This document shows positions 39,965 through 52,859 of a DNA stretch of 64,000 nt, piece by piece. Location: assembly GCA_016490735.1 (NCBI GenBank), contig JAEMWC010000747.1:1-64000 (forward strand), read 5' to 3'. The DNA is from Pachyseris speciosa. Taxonomy: Eukaryota; Cnidaria; Anthozoa; Scleractinia; Pachyseridae. The notes under the pieces were generated by a model. The model had not been told where the DNA came from and searched no databases. It worked only from the letters and a program-made list of their open reading frames with translations. The position numbers and the translations under genes were made by a program. Every line of letters begins with the position of its first letter. Within the stretch, counting starts at the first letter, position 1.

Positions 39965-40447
39965 CGAAAAGGAAACCTGCAGACTTATCCGCTAGCGCGA
40001 TATGCTTGAAACTGCTCTGGTCTACTCATCGATCGTCGCCTCTTGGTAGTAGTCGGAAGTCTTCGGAAATGTGATTGACAGCAGCGAAAACCGCAGTTGT
40101 CGGTAAGATTTGAACTTCAGAGGTCGCTTGTTATTGAAAGTAATAGGTGACAGGTTCAACCGCCAATCATCGGGTGTTTTCTGCATAACACGCGTGCGTT
40201 TTAAGAGCCTTTGAATAGAGTCCTTAAGTGTGACGTCACGTTGCCATGGCGCTAAAATTTTCAGTTCCAAAAAAAAGTCAGAACTACTTGCGCGGAGGTC
40301 ACGGAGTCTTTGTTTGAAAGGTGAAAGCCTGTAATTATCCACTGTTAACCAAAGAAAGACGTTTGAAAAGACAGATAAGGTTGAAAGAACATCAAAGGAT
40401 CATCTAGTGTGTAAGATTTGTGAGGGGAAATACACAAACGGTAAGAA

Positions 40448-40639
40448 ATGGTTTTCTGTTTTGCCCCGACTTGCAACCATTTATCCGAAGGCAACACTTG
40501 CTCGTTCTATAATTTAGTATAATTTAGAACTTATATAGCGCATTTTCCATGTGTATATGATCAAGTGCGCTTTATAAGCAGACGAAATTGGAATTTGGAA
40601 ATGTTGGTTTTTGTGGAGAGGGGAAAACCGGAGAACCCG

Positions 40640-40683
<44 letters not shown>

Positions 40684-42755
40684 AACCCACATATGACGTC
40701 GAGTCCGGGAATCGAACCCGGGCCACGTTGGTGGAAGGCGAGTGCTCTCACCACTGCGCCATCCCTGCTCCCCTAAATTCTTCGCCTTTCCAAGCGCTTT
40801 AAAGAATAACAGCGAATACCGGCGATGGATTCGACTAATAAGGTAAGAACTGATATTCATGAATGTGGCCATCGCTGTAGTTATTGCGAATTGCGTGGTT
40901 TCAAGCGAGTTTACCGGCACTGATTGATGCCAAATGTGTGACATCACTTAACGCTTGATCAGACAGAACGTGAATCTCTTACGGCTTTAGCGTACACTTT
41001 GTATCTTTTGCTGTGTTTTAATACACTTTTAGAGAATTATGCCGGGGTAGGAAAAATCCCCGCCATCGATCGAGACGTTTAGGTGTTTGAAGTTTTCGAT
41101 GGGCCCGTGCAAACATTGAGGTTCCCAGGCCAAGAACTGAGATCGGCAGATCATCTTTTAAACACAGAGCTGCCTTGTGTTGGAACCTCCTCCCTTATTC
41201 CTTTTAAAACCCTACCAGTCTTAGTTATTTTAAGCCAAGAAATGTCTAAAAACCATAAGTTTTGAGAAAGCTTCCTGTAGCATTTCTTTTAGGTCAGTGG
41301 ACTTTCAATATTTTTAGATATACATGTAATATATTCTATATGTATACTGTAGAGGTCAATCTCCTTTTTTGATTTATTTAAGAAATTCTCTTATTATATC
41401 AGTTAGTGCAGGTCCACATCAGGACTTTAATCTTGCCTATTCTGTAACCTGCTCAGATAAACTATGTATATATGCATTAATGTTGCTCATGTACAACTTT
41501 TAATAAAGGCAATGACTTTTTTCAACAGAAGGAAAGACCGAGACCCCAATAAGCACTCAAGAGTGTGTAGCTGTCATTTTAGGAATGGTAAAAAGGCCAA
41601 TGGTCCTGAAGTTTTTGAGCGCAATAAAGTTAAAATATTTGCTGCGCAGCGGGGACCACAACCAAAGAAAAAAAATCCAACTGAGTCGAGGGGGCCATCT
41701 CTGTCAGAGATAATAGAAAATGTAAGGAAAAACGAAAAACCATCCATTTGTGAAGCTGATAGGAAGGAAAACCTGCGAACAACCCATGAGGTTATTCTGG
41801 AAGTGGAACTTGAAGAAGCCAATCGTGAACTGAAGGAGCTTGAACATAAGGTCCACTGCAAGAGTAAAAGGTATACTGTGTCAGAGCTGGAGGGAAATGT
41901 GATACGAATGGAGACAGGTCTTCCCACAAGAGAAGTATTCGACATTGTTGTAAAGCATGCTCTCAGGTTTAAAGACTCCATTAACTACTTTGCCGGATAA
42001 GTTTTGAGGATCAAATTTTTATAACTTCAATGAAAATGCAGAACTATACAAACCTTTATCTTGCCCAACTATTTCATTGTAGTGTGGCCACTATTTCTAA
42101 CATTATAATTACATTTATCCATGTTTTGCATGAGATTTTATTTGATGACCTCATGATGTCTATTCCATCGCGGGAAAAAAACAAGTTGTCTTCTCCATCC
42201 TCCTTCAGGCAATTTGAATCATGTTGGATTGTAATAGACTGTACTGATATTGAGGTTGCTGCACCCGGATTGATGAGCCAGCAAAACGCCACATATTCCT
42301 CTTACCGGGGAATGAATTCCTTCAAGGTAATTGTTGGTGTTGCACCAAATGGAGTAATTACTTTTGTTAGTCGGTTGTATCCTGGTTCAATTTATGACAA
42401 GGCAATTGTGCAACATTCCAAATTTCTTAATCATTTGGTGGCTGGGGACATGATCCTAGCTGACAAAGGTTTTGTAATCCAGGATATTGTTCCTCATGGT
42501 GTCCATGTCAACATTCCACCATTCTTGAACAATGGATTATTCACAGAGAGTGAGGCCAAAGCCACAAAAGCAATCGCCAAAGCTCGTGTCCATGTTGAAA
42601 GGGCCAATGCTAGACTGAAAGACTTTAGAATTTTAAACTTTATTCCATCTTTTTTGCGTTTTTATGCTGATATTTTGTTTCAGCTATGTGCAGCACTTGT
42701 CAATTTGCAATGTCCACTAATTAAGGAGGTCTGTGAAGATACGATTTTTGAGTAG
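40448..42755 (+). pseudogene. THAP-domain DDE transposase (DDE_4 type)
   Basis: Exon 1 starts at ATG 40,448 with MVFCFAPTCNH, the first cysteines of a THAP zinc finger. A SINE (40,518-40,772) splits it, and it resumes with RRWIRLIR up to a donor at 40,834 (GTAAGA). Exon 2 starts after the CAG at 41,526-41,528 with KDRDPNKHSRVCSCHF, which completes the THAP, then a coiled-coil-like acidic stretch. The catalytic domain has CWIVIDCTDIEV (first D), ILADKGFV (second D) and HVERANARLK (E). A stop at 41,998 and a frame change there separate the domains. A decayed but once complete transposase. Confidence 0.82.
40518..40772 (-). repeat. tRNA-derived SINE inserted in the THAP exon
   Basis: This is the same family as the window-start SINE: head GGAGCAGGGATGGCGCAGTG, B-box-like GGGTTCGATTCCC, and CTCCGAGAGGTTTTTCTCC. 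The tail ends in TTATATAAGTTCTAAATTATA. It interrupts codons of the transposase, so it is younger than the transposon. Confidence 0.85.
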
Positions 42756-42780
42756 TATGTATAGCTGAGGTCATTTATTA

Positions 42781-43412
42781 ATGATAAATTATGGCCAATT
42801 GACAAGGAAATGTTATGCTGTACGACTATTTAACAGTTCTTTGTTTGTCGCAATACATGTAAGTCTAAACAGAAACCAAAGTTATAAATACCATGTAACT
42901 ATTTTTATTGTAAAAAGGAATATCGTGTTATGTTGCTTATTAAAGATACATATAAACACATATAATTTGGTGAGTGACTATAACTTTGACAAGACCTCCC
43001 TTGGTTTGCAAACAACTGATTAGAAAAGCCATGTTGAATGAAACGGCAACGTTTGACTAACTTTCGAGAATCCTTCAACCAATTATTTTGTCTATTCAGA
43101 TAATGGCAGTTTAACACTAAACGTGGTTATGACTCCCTTTGTACTTTTTAATTGCTTCTAACCGAGCACCCCTGAGGGTAGCTAATTTTATCAGATTTGT
43201 TTCAATTAAAAAGATTTCATATTTTGTTACATTTAAATGCAGCAAACAATTTTTAATTTTAGTAACTCTGCAAGAGCTATGAAAGGTTTCCTACAAAATT
43301 CTCCCCGCAATGACAATTTATAATCAAGGACATGAAATCCTCATGACAGAAAAAACTAGTAAAATTTGAATCTTAAATGAGGTAGAAGAAAGCCCCAGTC
43401 ACAACTAACAAA
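42781..43412. other. interior of the ISL2EU-like element between convergent genes
   Basis: AT-rich, no gene; it holds the 3' ends of both transposon genes. Confidence 0.5.
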
Positions 43413-45008
43413 CTACAGTTCGCCTTCCACAATTTTGGGGAAAATATGATTAAAATAACAGTCTTTTAAAACAGAGATATTTGCTGCCCATGTTTCATCC
43501 CTTTCTATTTTTAGAACAGCTACGTCTTTTGTTGTCCACACAACAAAGTAACAAAATTTCCCATGTGAGAAAAAAATTTCTCCCTGAACCTAATGCCAGT
43601 AGACATGATCTTTCTTCAAGGAATAGCCCTCTATAGTTTCACTTTTTTCCAGGCAAAATGTTGCAGACTTAACAGCCTCTTCAATTGTAAGATTTCGCTC
43701 GGTGTAAGGACACTTGGCTTCAAGCACGGTGTTATCATCAACAATTCCATCAGGGGAAGCACCAAGAATGCCTGAACTGTGCAACCAGATTCCAGTTTCT
43801 TTAACAGCTTTCTTAGTTTTAAGGGTGAATGGTTTAAGAGCTTCTTCCTCATTGTTCACTCCCCACTGAGCTGCTTTTACCCTTGATAAATCGTACTTCC
43901 CAAGATGACGTTTTAAAAGCGAGGGGGTGATTCTCCTTGCTTTGAGAACAGCACCGAAGTTGCTAGCAGTAAGACGACCCCTCCTTGCCAAATGCCAGGC
44001 AGGATTGTCTCTCTGACCAACAGTCAACTCACTAATTCTTGAAATTTCTCCTGCCTGTACTCTGCAGTGTCTTACTAGACAGTCTATTTGTTGTTCATGT
44101 CCCACGGTTTGAAGAAACTCGTCTGAAAAAACTATCTCCTCTATTGTTGGAATGGGCAGCTTTTTAGCAACAGGTGGCTCGGGGCTGAGCAGCCAGCAAA
44201 GTCCGGTGAATCTACCATATTCCTTAACGTCTTCATACAAGGCGAAGCGATCCGCTTGTGTTGGCTTTCTCGACAGGGCAGAATACGTTTTTGGCGGGGG
44301 AAACATTTCTGTAACTGCTTGAGTCGAAAGTGAAGCATTCGTCCTTCTCTTTCTGTACTGGCATTCAACATCAGTTTTGCTGAGGTTGTGAATGCCATGG
44401 ATAAAAAGGGCCGCCGCGTGACTGCATTTAAACTTTCCTCTCGGACACTCACACTCCGTCGATTTTATTTCAAATTCCTCATCCAAATAAATCTGCAAGA
44501 GTGAAATGAAATGCCTTAGTAGGAGGTAAGAAAAATCGCGAAATGTGTTTTTAGTAAAATTGTAGCACCTAACGTTTTCGTGCGTACAAGACGTCCAACG
44601 AACGACTACACTCACATTTTCTCGTTTTTTTATGACCGCTATTGCACCAAAGAGCGTCCAAATTTCACCTTAGATGTATTCAATACACAACGATTTAAGA
44701 TTATTCAGCATCTAGCTTTATAAAGGTTTCATATACCTGACGTTTTTCACCGCAGCTCTAAGGGAACATATTGTTAAACTCACCGTGACTTTGTATACCT
44801 TGTTCTTCATGCTTGCGTGTACTTCACCTCGTAAAACGCCCTGCTGATATGTAAGAGCCTCTATATGATCCGATTTATAGTGGTTTTCACCCTTCTTCAT
44901 CGATTTTTTCTCTTCTGAGAAGAACGAAAGCAGTGAAGTGATCGATAGTGTCGCCATTTTGAATGGATGATATGCAGGTTTGTTTGGAACTGAAATTTTA
45001 AGCGCCAT
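43413..45008 (-). pseudogene. SWIM zinc finger and YqaJ-like nuclease of the ISL2EU element
   Basis: Exon 1 is 45,008-44,784 (75 codons, starting MALKISVPNKPAYHPF) with a GTGAGT donor. Exon 2 starts at 44,492 after CTTGCAG in the same phase. It has a SWIM-type finger (CECPRGKFKCSHAAALF, about 44,410-44,460) and the YqaJ/PD-(D/E)XK nuclease core: RRGRLTASNFGAVLK, then LGASPDGIVDDNTVLEAKCP (about 43,700-43,760). A TAG at 43,590-43,592 interrupts; coding-like sequence continues to a second stop at 43,413. This second protein is typical of ISL2EU; its exact role in transposition is not settled. Confidence 0.82.
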
Positions 45009-45090
45009 GGCAACGTGACGTCACCGCTTTAGGACTCTATAACCAACGAATAACGGTATACCACCTTCCGATGACAGTTGTATACAATTA

Positions 45091-45274
45091 AGCAATATAC
45101 CACAAGTTTCTATGGTTTGTAGGCTGATAAACCACGCGGGATGTTGGAAGAACACTCGAAGAATTCGTAAATCACGAGCCGCAGGCGAGTAATTTACAGA
45201 TTCTTCGAGTGTTCTTCCAGCATCCCAAGTAGTTTATCATGCATATGAACCATAGAAACTTGTGGTCTATTGCT
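45091..45274. repeat. fold-back MITE with about 80-bp arms
   Basis: AGCAATATACCACAAGTTTC at the left pairs with GAAACTTGTGGTCTATTGCT at the right. The arms also share GGGATG(T/C)TGGAAGAACACTC and its complement, leaving a small loop around 45,175-45,195. Confidence 0.85.
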
Positions 45275-46756
45275 TTTATATAATAATCCAGAAGACGCGC
45301 GAGATTTCCATGAGTTTACTGGAACAATAAACCATAGCCGGCTGATTTATCAATCAGAGCGCGCGCATTGATTTTGTTATTATATAACACTTGGTAATTC
45401 ATATTATTATCACACCCTTCGGTAAATTCAGAACATATGAAGTTAAATTGAAATAAAATATCTTTCAAGAAACAAGGCGAGGAAAACCACTATCATTTAT
45501 TTTCAGCATTCGCTGTCATTAACATAAGTCATGCACCATCAGTCATCTGTAAAACGGGCAAATGTAAGGCTCTCTTCTGGACGGCTGTTATCATGTCACC
45601 CACATCCATATTCATATTGGAATCCACCCACTCCCGTATTTACTGTCACAATGATTTTACGATTTGCCGTAACTTCGTTAGGTACATGGAAAGGATAAAA
45701 AAGGGTTCAATTCTGGTGAAGAAGATAATTTACGACAATTTGGCTGACTTTCTTCCATATACTAGAGCTTAGCCTAGCCGGGGTATCCTCTACAAAGTGT
45801 CAAACGCTCGCAAAACTGTTTGCGCATGCAACCGTATACAGCATCCGTTTGTGTCATAGGGCACGTGCACTGCCTTTGTGGTGAGTCTTGATTTTGGTCT
45901 GAGTTTGATAATAGGATGAAGTTCATGGACACAAAGTACTATACATTATGGCCTCAAGAAAATGCGTCAAGACCTCTGGGGCGCGGGGGGGGGGGTGGTT
46001 TTTCGTAAACATTGGTTATCAGAATCAGCCATGTTTCGAATTTAAATGGGGAAAGCACACGACTTATGTTTGTATGTAGTAAGAAAATGAAGGTCCTAGT
46101 TATTACAGCTTCGCCTTATGGCCGTTGTATTTTATCTGTTTTTATTACTACGTTCAGGTTCTATTTGCTACAGTTTTGTCTCAAAGCCGTTGCAGTAAAT
46201 AAAAATACATTTGTATTCCCTTTTTTATTACTAAATTCTGATTGAAATTTGTATGGGAAATTTACTATCATGCTTCTATTCATGCACCACGCCTACAACG
46301 ACTCATAAAAAGGAATACCACTTAGAGGCAACGAAATAAATAAGAGACAAAACTTGGCTGAAAGAATAGCTACATCACTGTACTCTTGCTTATGATATAA
46401 GCATATTATAATATAGTAAAGCATAAAGAATGTTCTTAGCTCGTTGTTGTGTTTATCACATTTGTGTTGTCTTTGATAAAGATAATTATGTTGTTTTTTT
46501 GACAGCGTCTCAGTTTTATCTAGTAATCTTAACCATTACTGTTGATTCAGAAGTTTCTTGCTAAATGCTTATATTTAAAATTTTCAAAAAATTTTCGGAG
46601 GTGGCTCTATTCATAATTTCTTCACAAATGCATGATCATTATTATTTATGCCATAAAGCTACCTTGTCTACAATTTGAATACGTAGTTTTGCTGCATGAG
46701 TAAATAAACTTAGATCATCTGTTTAATTGTGGAAATACTGTGTCACTGATATATTT

Positions 46757-46863
46757 AACAATTATTCCATGAGCCCGCGCTGGATACGAGATGGTAAATA
46801 GCCAACTAGGCGCTATTGCTATTGACAGTCTCGTATCCAACAAGGGCAAATGGAATAATTGTT
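46757..46863. repeat. short fold-back MITE (AACAATTATTC ends)
   Basis: AACAATTATTCCAT is inverted as ATGGAATAATTGTT, with inner CTGGATACGAGA and TCTCGTATCCAA pairing. Sister of 743-824. Confidence 0.75.
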
Positions 46864-49664
46864 TTATTAAATTCTCAACCTTCGGTTTTGCTAACTTTTA
46901 TTCGAGTTTAAGAAACCGGAAAGTGATGTGACTTTCGGGCACCAAAACGACATCATCACATGATACGGGCACCGCTGTGCGAAGAGTTGAGTGAAAAATC
47001 AAAGGCGAAGCAAATTACAGCTGAACTGAAATTACAGCAATCCAAGCTTCACGGACTGTTTTGTTACGTTCGGGTAAAAACCTTACTGCAGTGTTCTCAA
47101 GTGTTCAAAGTTCAAACGGCTCATTGGGAAGTGTAATATAAATTGTGGACATTTACCCCACTGCAGTTGTAAAAATACTGGAGAAAGCTTCTTTGATCGC
47201 CATATGAAACGGAGGTTGTACTGGTTGAAAAATTATTTGACTAGAACTGCTTTCCCGGGCTCTTCAAGTGGAAATTCGTCTGGGATTGGTCGGCACTGCT
47301 GCTGGATTTAACTAAAACTATATTTGCCTCAGGCGAGCGAAGGAAAGTTACGATCAATGACCGCTCTTATGCATGGACTTCATCGATGAACGTTTGTAAT
47401 ACGTGCCATCTTCTTCCTCGCAGAGGTGTAAAAACACTTCAGACAAACATTCAGTAGTTCTTTTGACATTTCGTCCATCGGTTTCGAAAATTTGGTGCCA
47501 CCAGGACTAGCAAGCCATTCTTTAACATTAAGGTCAACGTTGTTGTTGTTACGTAATATCAGTAATATTTATGAATGCATAAAATCTCGACGGTCATATT
47601 TGAAATTTTGCAACTTTTAAGGGAAATGTAACTGATATGTACCGTTAAATAATCTCATCCCGAACTTTGTGGCCTTTTTGCTGTTACTGGGACGGCATTG
47701 TCCACAATTTCTTGTATTCCGTCTGTAGATAGCTCTCCGAATCTGTTTTTTTCATCCATTTTTTTGTCGACAAAACTTGGCTTCCCGTAAAAGATTTTAT
47801 GCTGAGCGACATTTGCCGCATTCATTTCCATGTAAGGTCAAACGCAGGTATAATGGCTGGTAACCGAGATCCAGTGAACCAATGAGAAAGCTAGAATTGC
47901 ATTATCCGAGGTTGAGAAATTAATAAATACTGAATATACATACTTGATTTGCTTCAACACGTGTTTGCTCTGTGTATCATAAATACAAGTGTATCAACAG
48001 GTGAAAATGCATATATGACAGTTCGTCATGACACATACGTGTATTGGCTTAAGGTTATAGACAGGTTTCACGGGTGTCTTCCGGGAAATCTTCCATACGC
48101 GCGCTACTTTCTATGAAACCATAAAAAACTATGTACCACTGTAAAGCCGAATAACAGAAGATGACGAAAATATTGGTCTTATGTATTATTGAATATATAA
48201 GCGCTCAGACGTCTTCAAACCCAAAACTAGCGACATTGTTTTAACTGAATTACTCGCTCTTATGTTAACGCGCACAACTAAACAGACTGCACTAAACCAG
48301 TCAAGAGATGATAAGCTAACAAAGTTTGTCGGGATTTTTCGTACTTCCTATTGGTTCATGAGAAAAGCGATCCTAAAGTTGGACTGTAGAAACGTTTTGT
48401 AGTCGCTTCGGGAATTAACACGTCACGGAAAAAAGAATTAATTGGAATTTCGTAAAATCCCAACACACTTTGCAGAAATCTGACTAATCTACATCTCCCT
48501 ATGAATTCATTTGAAGAGGAGGAATTCGCCCAAAAACAAAAGCCGTGTTTTCGGACTTGAATAATATTTAGAGTTTTCACACGGCATTAAAGAGCTTGTC
48601 AACGCGTTTATGCCGCCGACCAAACAAACAAAGCGAAGCATCTGCTGCGGCGTTCGGGAGACAAAAATAGTAATTACATTCGCGGGAAAGCATTCAGCTT
48701 TATTGTTATTGTAGAGTGGACACTCTCGTGATGGGAAAAGTCAAGTCGCGTGCTAAAAAGCCATCGGCTTAAGTAAAACGAGGAAAAAACTGGGCGAAAG
48801 AGAGAGATTTTGAAAGCGGTAACTCCAGCGGAGTTGATCCTAATTTTGCCGCGCAAAACGTCAAACACTGTCACTGCATAAATTGGATTATGACACCTAC
48901 ACTCATTTACCGATATTCAGGCAAAAAACTTTTTAAAGATAGTTCGCGTTCTTTTTAACATTTTGAACTGCTGTTTTCACGAAACTCTGCATCATGTTTT
49001 TGTTTCAACAACTTGCTAAAAAAGTTGTTTTCAAAACTTTGACCATTTTTTCCTTTGCTATCAGGCTGTTGTTCCTTTCCCCTGTCTTTTATCCTCGGGA
49101 GTTAATTACAGTTTAAAGAGGTTCTCAGTTTATAACGTAAAAGATCATTAAATTAATTCGCTGAGTGGCTCGAGGTCTTCTCAGGTAGACTGCTTATATT
49201 CTCCCAACGGGTCCGACCTCATTACGCTTCACTAAAATATCCCTATATCCTGCCAGCGTATTTTGGTGCTTGGAACTGACGCTGACATATTGGATTAGCT
49301 AAACGAAACCAATGCGTGAAGTATTAATTAAGGATTTGGGAAATTTGAACTTTTTTCTGAGTTCCTTTGATCCAAATGTGTCTTTTCGCGTTATACTTCT
49401 GTGGCTGTCTTTTGGTTGTCGTTCTTGTCTTGGTGTGAAATGAATAATTTTGTAAGTAGAATCTTCCTCTCTGAATTCTTGCCATTGTTGGACTCTCTTT
49501 TACTTTTCTAGATGATAAAAAATAAGTAAAAGTAAGTAATTTGGAGTTGGAAAGCAACCTTGAGAATGGTTTTCGAATGATTTTGGTAGAAGCATTCTGG
49601 TTTTACTGATGATTGAGAACAATGATTGCATCAGCTAATCTTCCATTCATGTAATCAATCACTC

Positions 49665-49665
49665 T

Positions 49666-49697
<32 letters not shown>

Positions 49698-49725
49698 CTC
49701 ACTCAATCAATCAATCAATCAATCC
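49665..49725. repeat. AATC microsatellite
   Basis: About 14 tetramers, mostly CAAT/AATC, interrupted by CACTCACT. Confidence 0.9.
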
Positions 49726-49833
49726 CACCAACGCCAGTAACGCCTCTTTTTACTTAAGAGGAGTCAGTATAGAGTAAAAAGAAATCCAACTTCTTATCTT
49801 CCATTGAAATCATTATTAAGTAAGCTGTTAAAC

Positions 49834-49960
49834 TGTCATGTACTGACAAGGATTTGAGCACACACCCAGACAACATGGCGGTTCACTCAAAGCACATTTT
49901 TATTAAACCCATGCGTGCGCATGTTATTACTTATGGTAAATGTACAGGGAAACCATAACA
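49834..49960 (-). repeat. gypsy 3' LTR
   Basis: 127 bp, TG..CA bounded, about 90% like 53,748-53,878 by eye, with small indels near the end. Confidence 0.85.
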
Positions 49961-49993
49961 TGTCCTTCACACAAAAACACACAAAAACAACGA

Positions 49994-50534
49994 TTAGGTC
50001 CCTGGGGTGTAAACCGTGCCTAAATCACAATCTAAAAACAACAACACAAACAAACACTGTCCAGTAATACTGTTTGTAATAAAATAATAACAGTTCAGAG
50101 TCTCTGTGGTGCCTTGCGCACTGTCTGGGACCGTAGGACTGGTTGGCGTCGCTTGCGAAGGATCGGTAGCTGCAGGTGCGGGAACAGAATACATCTCCGG
50201 TTGATCTACCACGAGCATCTCTGGAACTGTACCAACCACACTGGGTGGTGCACTCTGTTGGATTGGCACTGGTGGTAGGCTGACCACTTCTGGTTCGCTG
50301 ACATCAACAGTATCGGGCTCAACCGCGGTCGACCTCAGCTGGTCGATATGGCGACGCCAAATAATCCCTGGTGTCAACTGCACCTCGTACATCAGTGACA
50401 ATCAGCCCTGAACGCCACTTCAGGTCCCCGCGATAATCTCGTGACATCACCGAGTCACCAACCTCTAACTGAGGACGCTGTCTACCCTTCTCGTTTGCAG
50501 CCTTGATGCTCTGCTGATGCTGTTGGTTAAACAC
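49994..50534 (-). pseudogene. gypsy pol C-terminal tail
   Basis: Two overlapping frames (50,319-50,534 with GDSVMSRDYRGDLKWRSG; 49,994-50,401, proline/valine-rich) represent the chromatin-facing tail after integrase in this group. They are joined by a frameshift near 50,380. Confidence 0.6.
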
Positions 50535-50559
50535 TTTCGGTTCTAGGTGGGTTTAACAA

Positions 50560-52762
50560 AATTTAGGTGAGTGCGTAACGGTCTCGCAAGAGTAACTGTG
50601 CTGGGCTCTCACCGGTAGCTGAACTGGGAGTGTTCCTAAAGGCTATAAGAAACTGTGCCAACTTGTTCTTCACTGGTTCTGAGCTTTGATGCTTGGAACG
50701 TAACGCTCGCTTGAAGGTTTGTACTGGCCTCTCAGCTAAACCGTTTGTAGCCGGATGGTATGATGCTGATGTAATATGGCGGATGCCATTGGACCTGACG
50801 AACGCCTGGAATTCCTCAGAAAGAAACTGCGAACCGTTGTCGCTAACCATCTGTTCGGGAAATCCAAATCTGGCGAATACATCACGTAGGATATCAATGG
50901 CCGTCCTTGAAGTTTTGAAACTAACAGGGATCACTTGCCAACTACTAAGAACATCGAGGTCTGCGCCGCCATGGTGCAGTAGCCCACTCTTAAGGATGCA
51001 GTGGTGCTTTAGTAGGCACCTTCTGGTTGAGGTGACACCCACTGAAGGCTTTCACTTACTCTTCCAGTTGGTCCCTGATATTAGGCCGCCAGACGTAGCT
51101 CCTCGCTAGTGCTTTGATTTTTGGTACACCTAGATGCCCGTCGTACAGCTCCTCCAACACTCTGCCTTGGAGCTTATTAGGGATTACAACTCTTATTCCC
51201 CGTAAAAAGCAACCTTCGTGAACCGTCAGCTCATTGCACCGCTCGTAGTATGACTCTCTATCTACGCGAGCAGACCATCCCTTCACGATGGACTCGAAGA
51301 CCCTTGATAGGACTGGATCACGACGTGTTTCTCTAGCAACTGCTTCATTGGCTACTAGTAGTGGCTCAAACTGGGTTGCGTGGAACACCTCTGACGAATC
51401 CACTTCCGTCTCCTTTCTTCTGAAGAGGGAGCCGAGACAGTCCATCAGCATTGCAGTGCTTGGTCGCATTCTTATACTCTTCGTTGTAGTCGAAACCAGT
51501 CAGGAACAACGCAAAGCGTTGGAGTCGCGCAGCAGTTATGGCAGGAACTCCCTTCTCTGGGTGGAAAAAGGAAATGAGGGGTTTGTTGTTTGTTACAAGC
51601 GAGAACCGCGTCCTATAGAGGTGCACATGGAACCGATTGCTAATCTGTGCGTACTTGCGCTCTGTCTTGGGGACGCAAAAGCAATCGGTCTTTCACTGCC
51701 ATCAGGCATGACGTGTGAGAGAACAGCAATGATGCTGCATCATAATGCGTTAGCACCTGCTGGGATGAAATCAGGTGCTTAGCCTCTGCGAAGGCTTGCT
51801 CGCACAGTTCAGTCCACCGCCATTTGCTATTTTGCTCTAACAACTGGTCAAATGGGTGAAGAAGTGTGGACGCATTAGGCAGGAAGTAGTTCTAATAGTT
51901 AACGAGTCCTAAAAATGAGGGAAGTTGCGACACATTGCTCATACTGCCTCAATCCTTTCTTTCGTTTTGTGGAGCCCTTCTCTCTTGATCTCATGCCTAC
52001 AGAACTTAGCTATATCCCTGAGGAACTCGCACTTCTCTCTGTTTGCCTTTAGACCAGCGTCTTGCAGTCGCTTGAGCACGTTCTCTAGTTTCCCCAAATG
52101 CTCTTGATCGGTTTTGCCCGTGACGATCTTATCATCGAGATGCACTGGGTGCCAGATATTCGCTGTAATACCTGGTCTATGGCACGTTGCCAAATTGCTG
52201 GAATTGACGTAACTCCAAAAACTAACCGATTGTATTGGAAAAGCCCTTTTTGTGTATTAATCGTGAGGTATTTCTTAGACTCCTCCGTTAGTTCCATTTG
52301 ACGATGAGCTTGGCGCAGATAAAGTTTGCTTAAATGCTTCCCCCCAGCCAAATTAACAAAACTATCCTTTATGCACGGTAGAGGATACTGTTCTGCAAGA
52401 AGTGCTGGATTGACAGGGACTTTGAAGTCGCCGCACACACGCACTGATCCATTTCGCTTCACTACAGAGACAATCGTGGTAGCCCATTCACTGTATTCTC
52501 CTTTAGACAGAATACTGTCTTTCTCTAGACGTGTCAATTCTGCTTTCACTTTGTGGCGCAACGCATATGGGACTTGGTGTGACGCATGAAAGCTAGACTG
52601 GCAGTTCTCCTTACCTTTTAAATCAGCTTTGTGGCCTTTAAGTGTTCCTACACCCTCAGAAAATACAGACTCGTGCTTCTGTGACAACTGATCCACTTTG
52701 TGTTGTATGACCCCTTTTGGCGTCTGGCTAAGCTTAAGGGTTTTGATTTCACCCCAGTCCAA
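50560..52762 (-). pseudogene. gypsy pol: reverse transcriptase, RNase H, integrase
   Basis: Reverse transcriptase occupies 52,762-51,940, with VRVCGDFKVPVN and YNRLVFGVTSIPAIWQRAID. The frame breaks exactly at the active site, where LDD is read in the next frame (about 52,137). RNase H-like sequence follows, with LVTNNKPLISFF and ADGLSRLPLQ (51,450-51,600). The integrase zinc-binding region has YDGHLGVPKIKALARSYVWR (about 51,080-51,140). The core has FGFPEQMVSDNGSQFLSEEF and TNGLAERPVQTFKRAL (50,700-50,880). At least four frame changes. Confidence 0.85.
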
Positions 52763-52859
52763 CTAAATTTTGGATCTAGGGATCCTAAGTAGTCCTAGCT
52801 GTCTCCGTGTCATCACCGTCCACATACATAATATACTGGGGGTCGGGAACCTAGTCTCT

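Larger units (their letters stand above)
40217..45038. mobile_element. ISL2EU-like DNA transposon, 4.8 kb
   Basis: The terminal inverted repeats are about 53 bp: the left begins AGAGTCCTTAAGTGTGACGT, and the reverse complement of the right begins AGAGTCCTAAAGCGGTGACG. Both contain GTTGCCATGGCGCT. The dinucleotide AT flanks both ends (40,215-40,216; 45,039-45,040). It encodes two convergent genes: a THAP-DDE transposase (plus) and a SWIM/YqaJ-nuclease protein (minus). That pairing is the signature of ISL2EU in the PIF/Harbinger-ISL2EU group. Both genes are broken and a SINE is nested inside. Confidence 0.85.
45275..49833. other. 4.5 kb without a recognisable gene
   Basis: Only short frames without motifs. 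It contains one MITE (46,757-46,863), a GGGGCGCGGGGGGGG run at about 45,977-45,995 and an AATC tetranucleotide repeat at 49,665-49,725. It could be intron or intergenic DNA. Confidence 0.5.
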
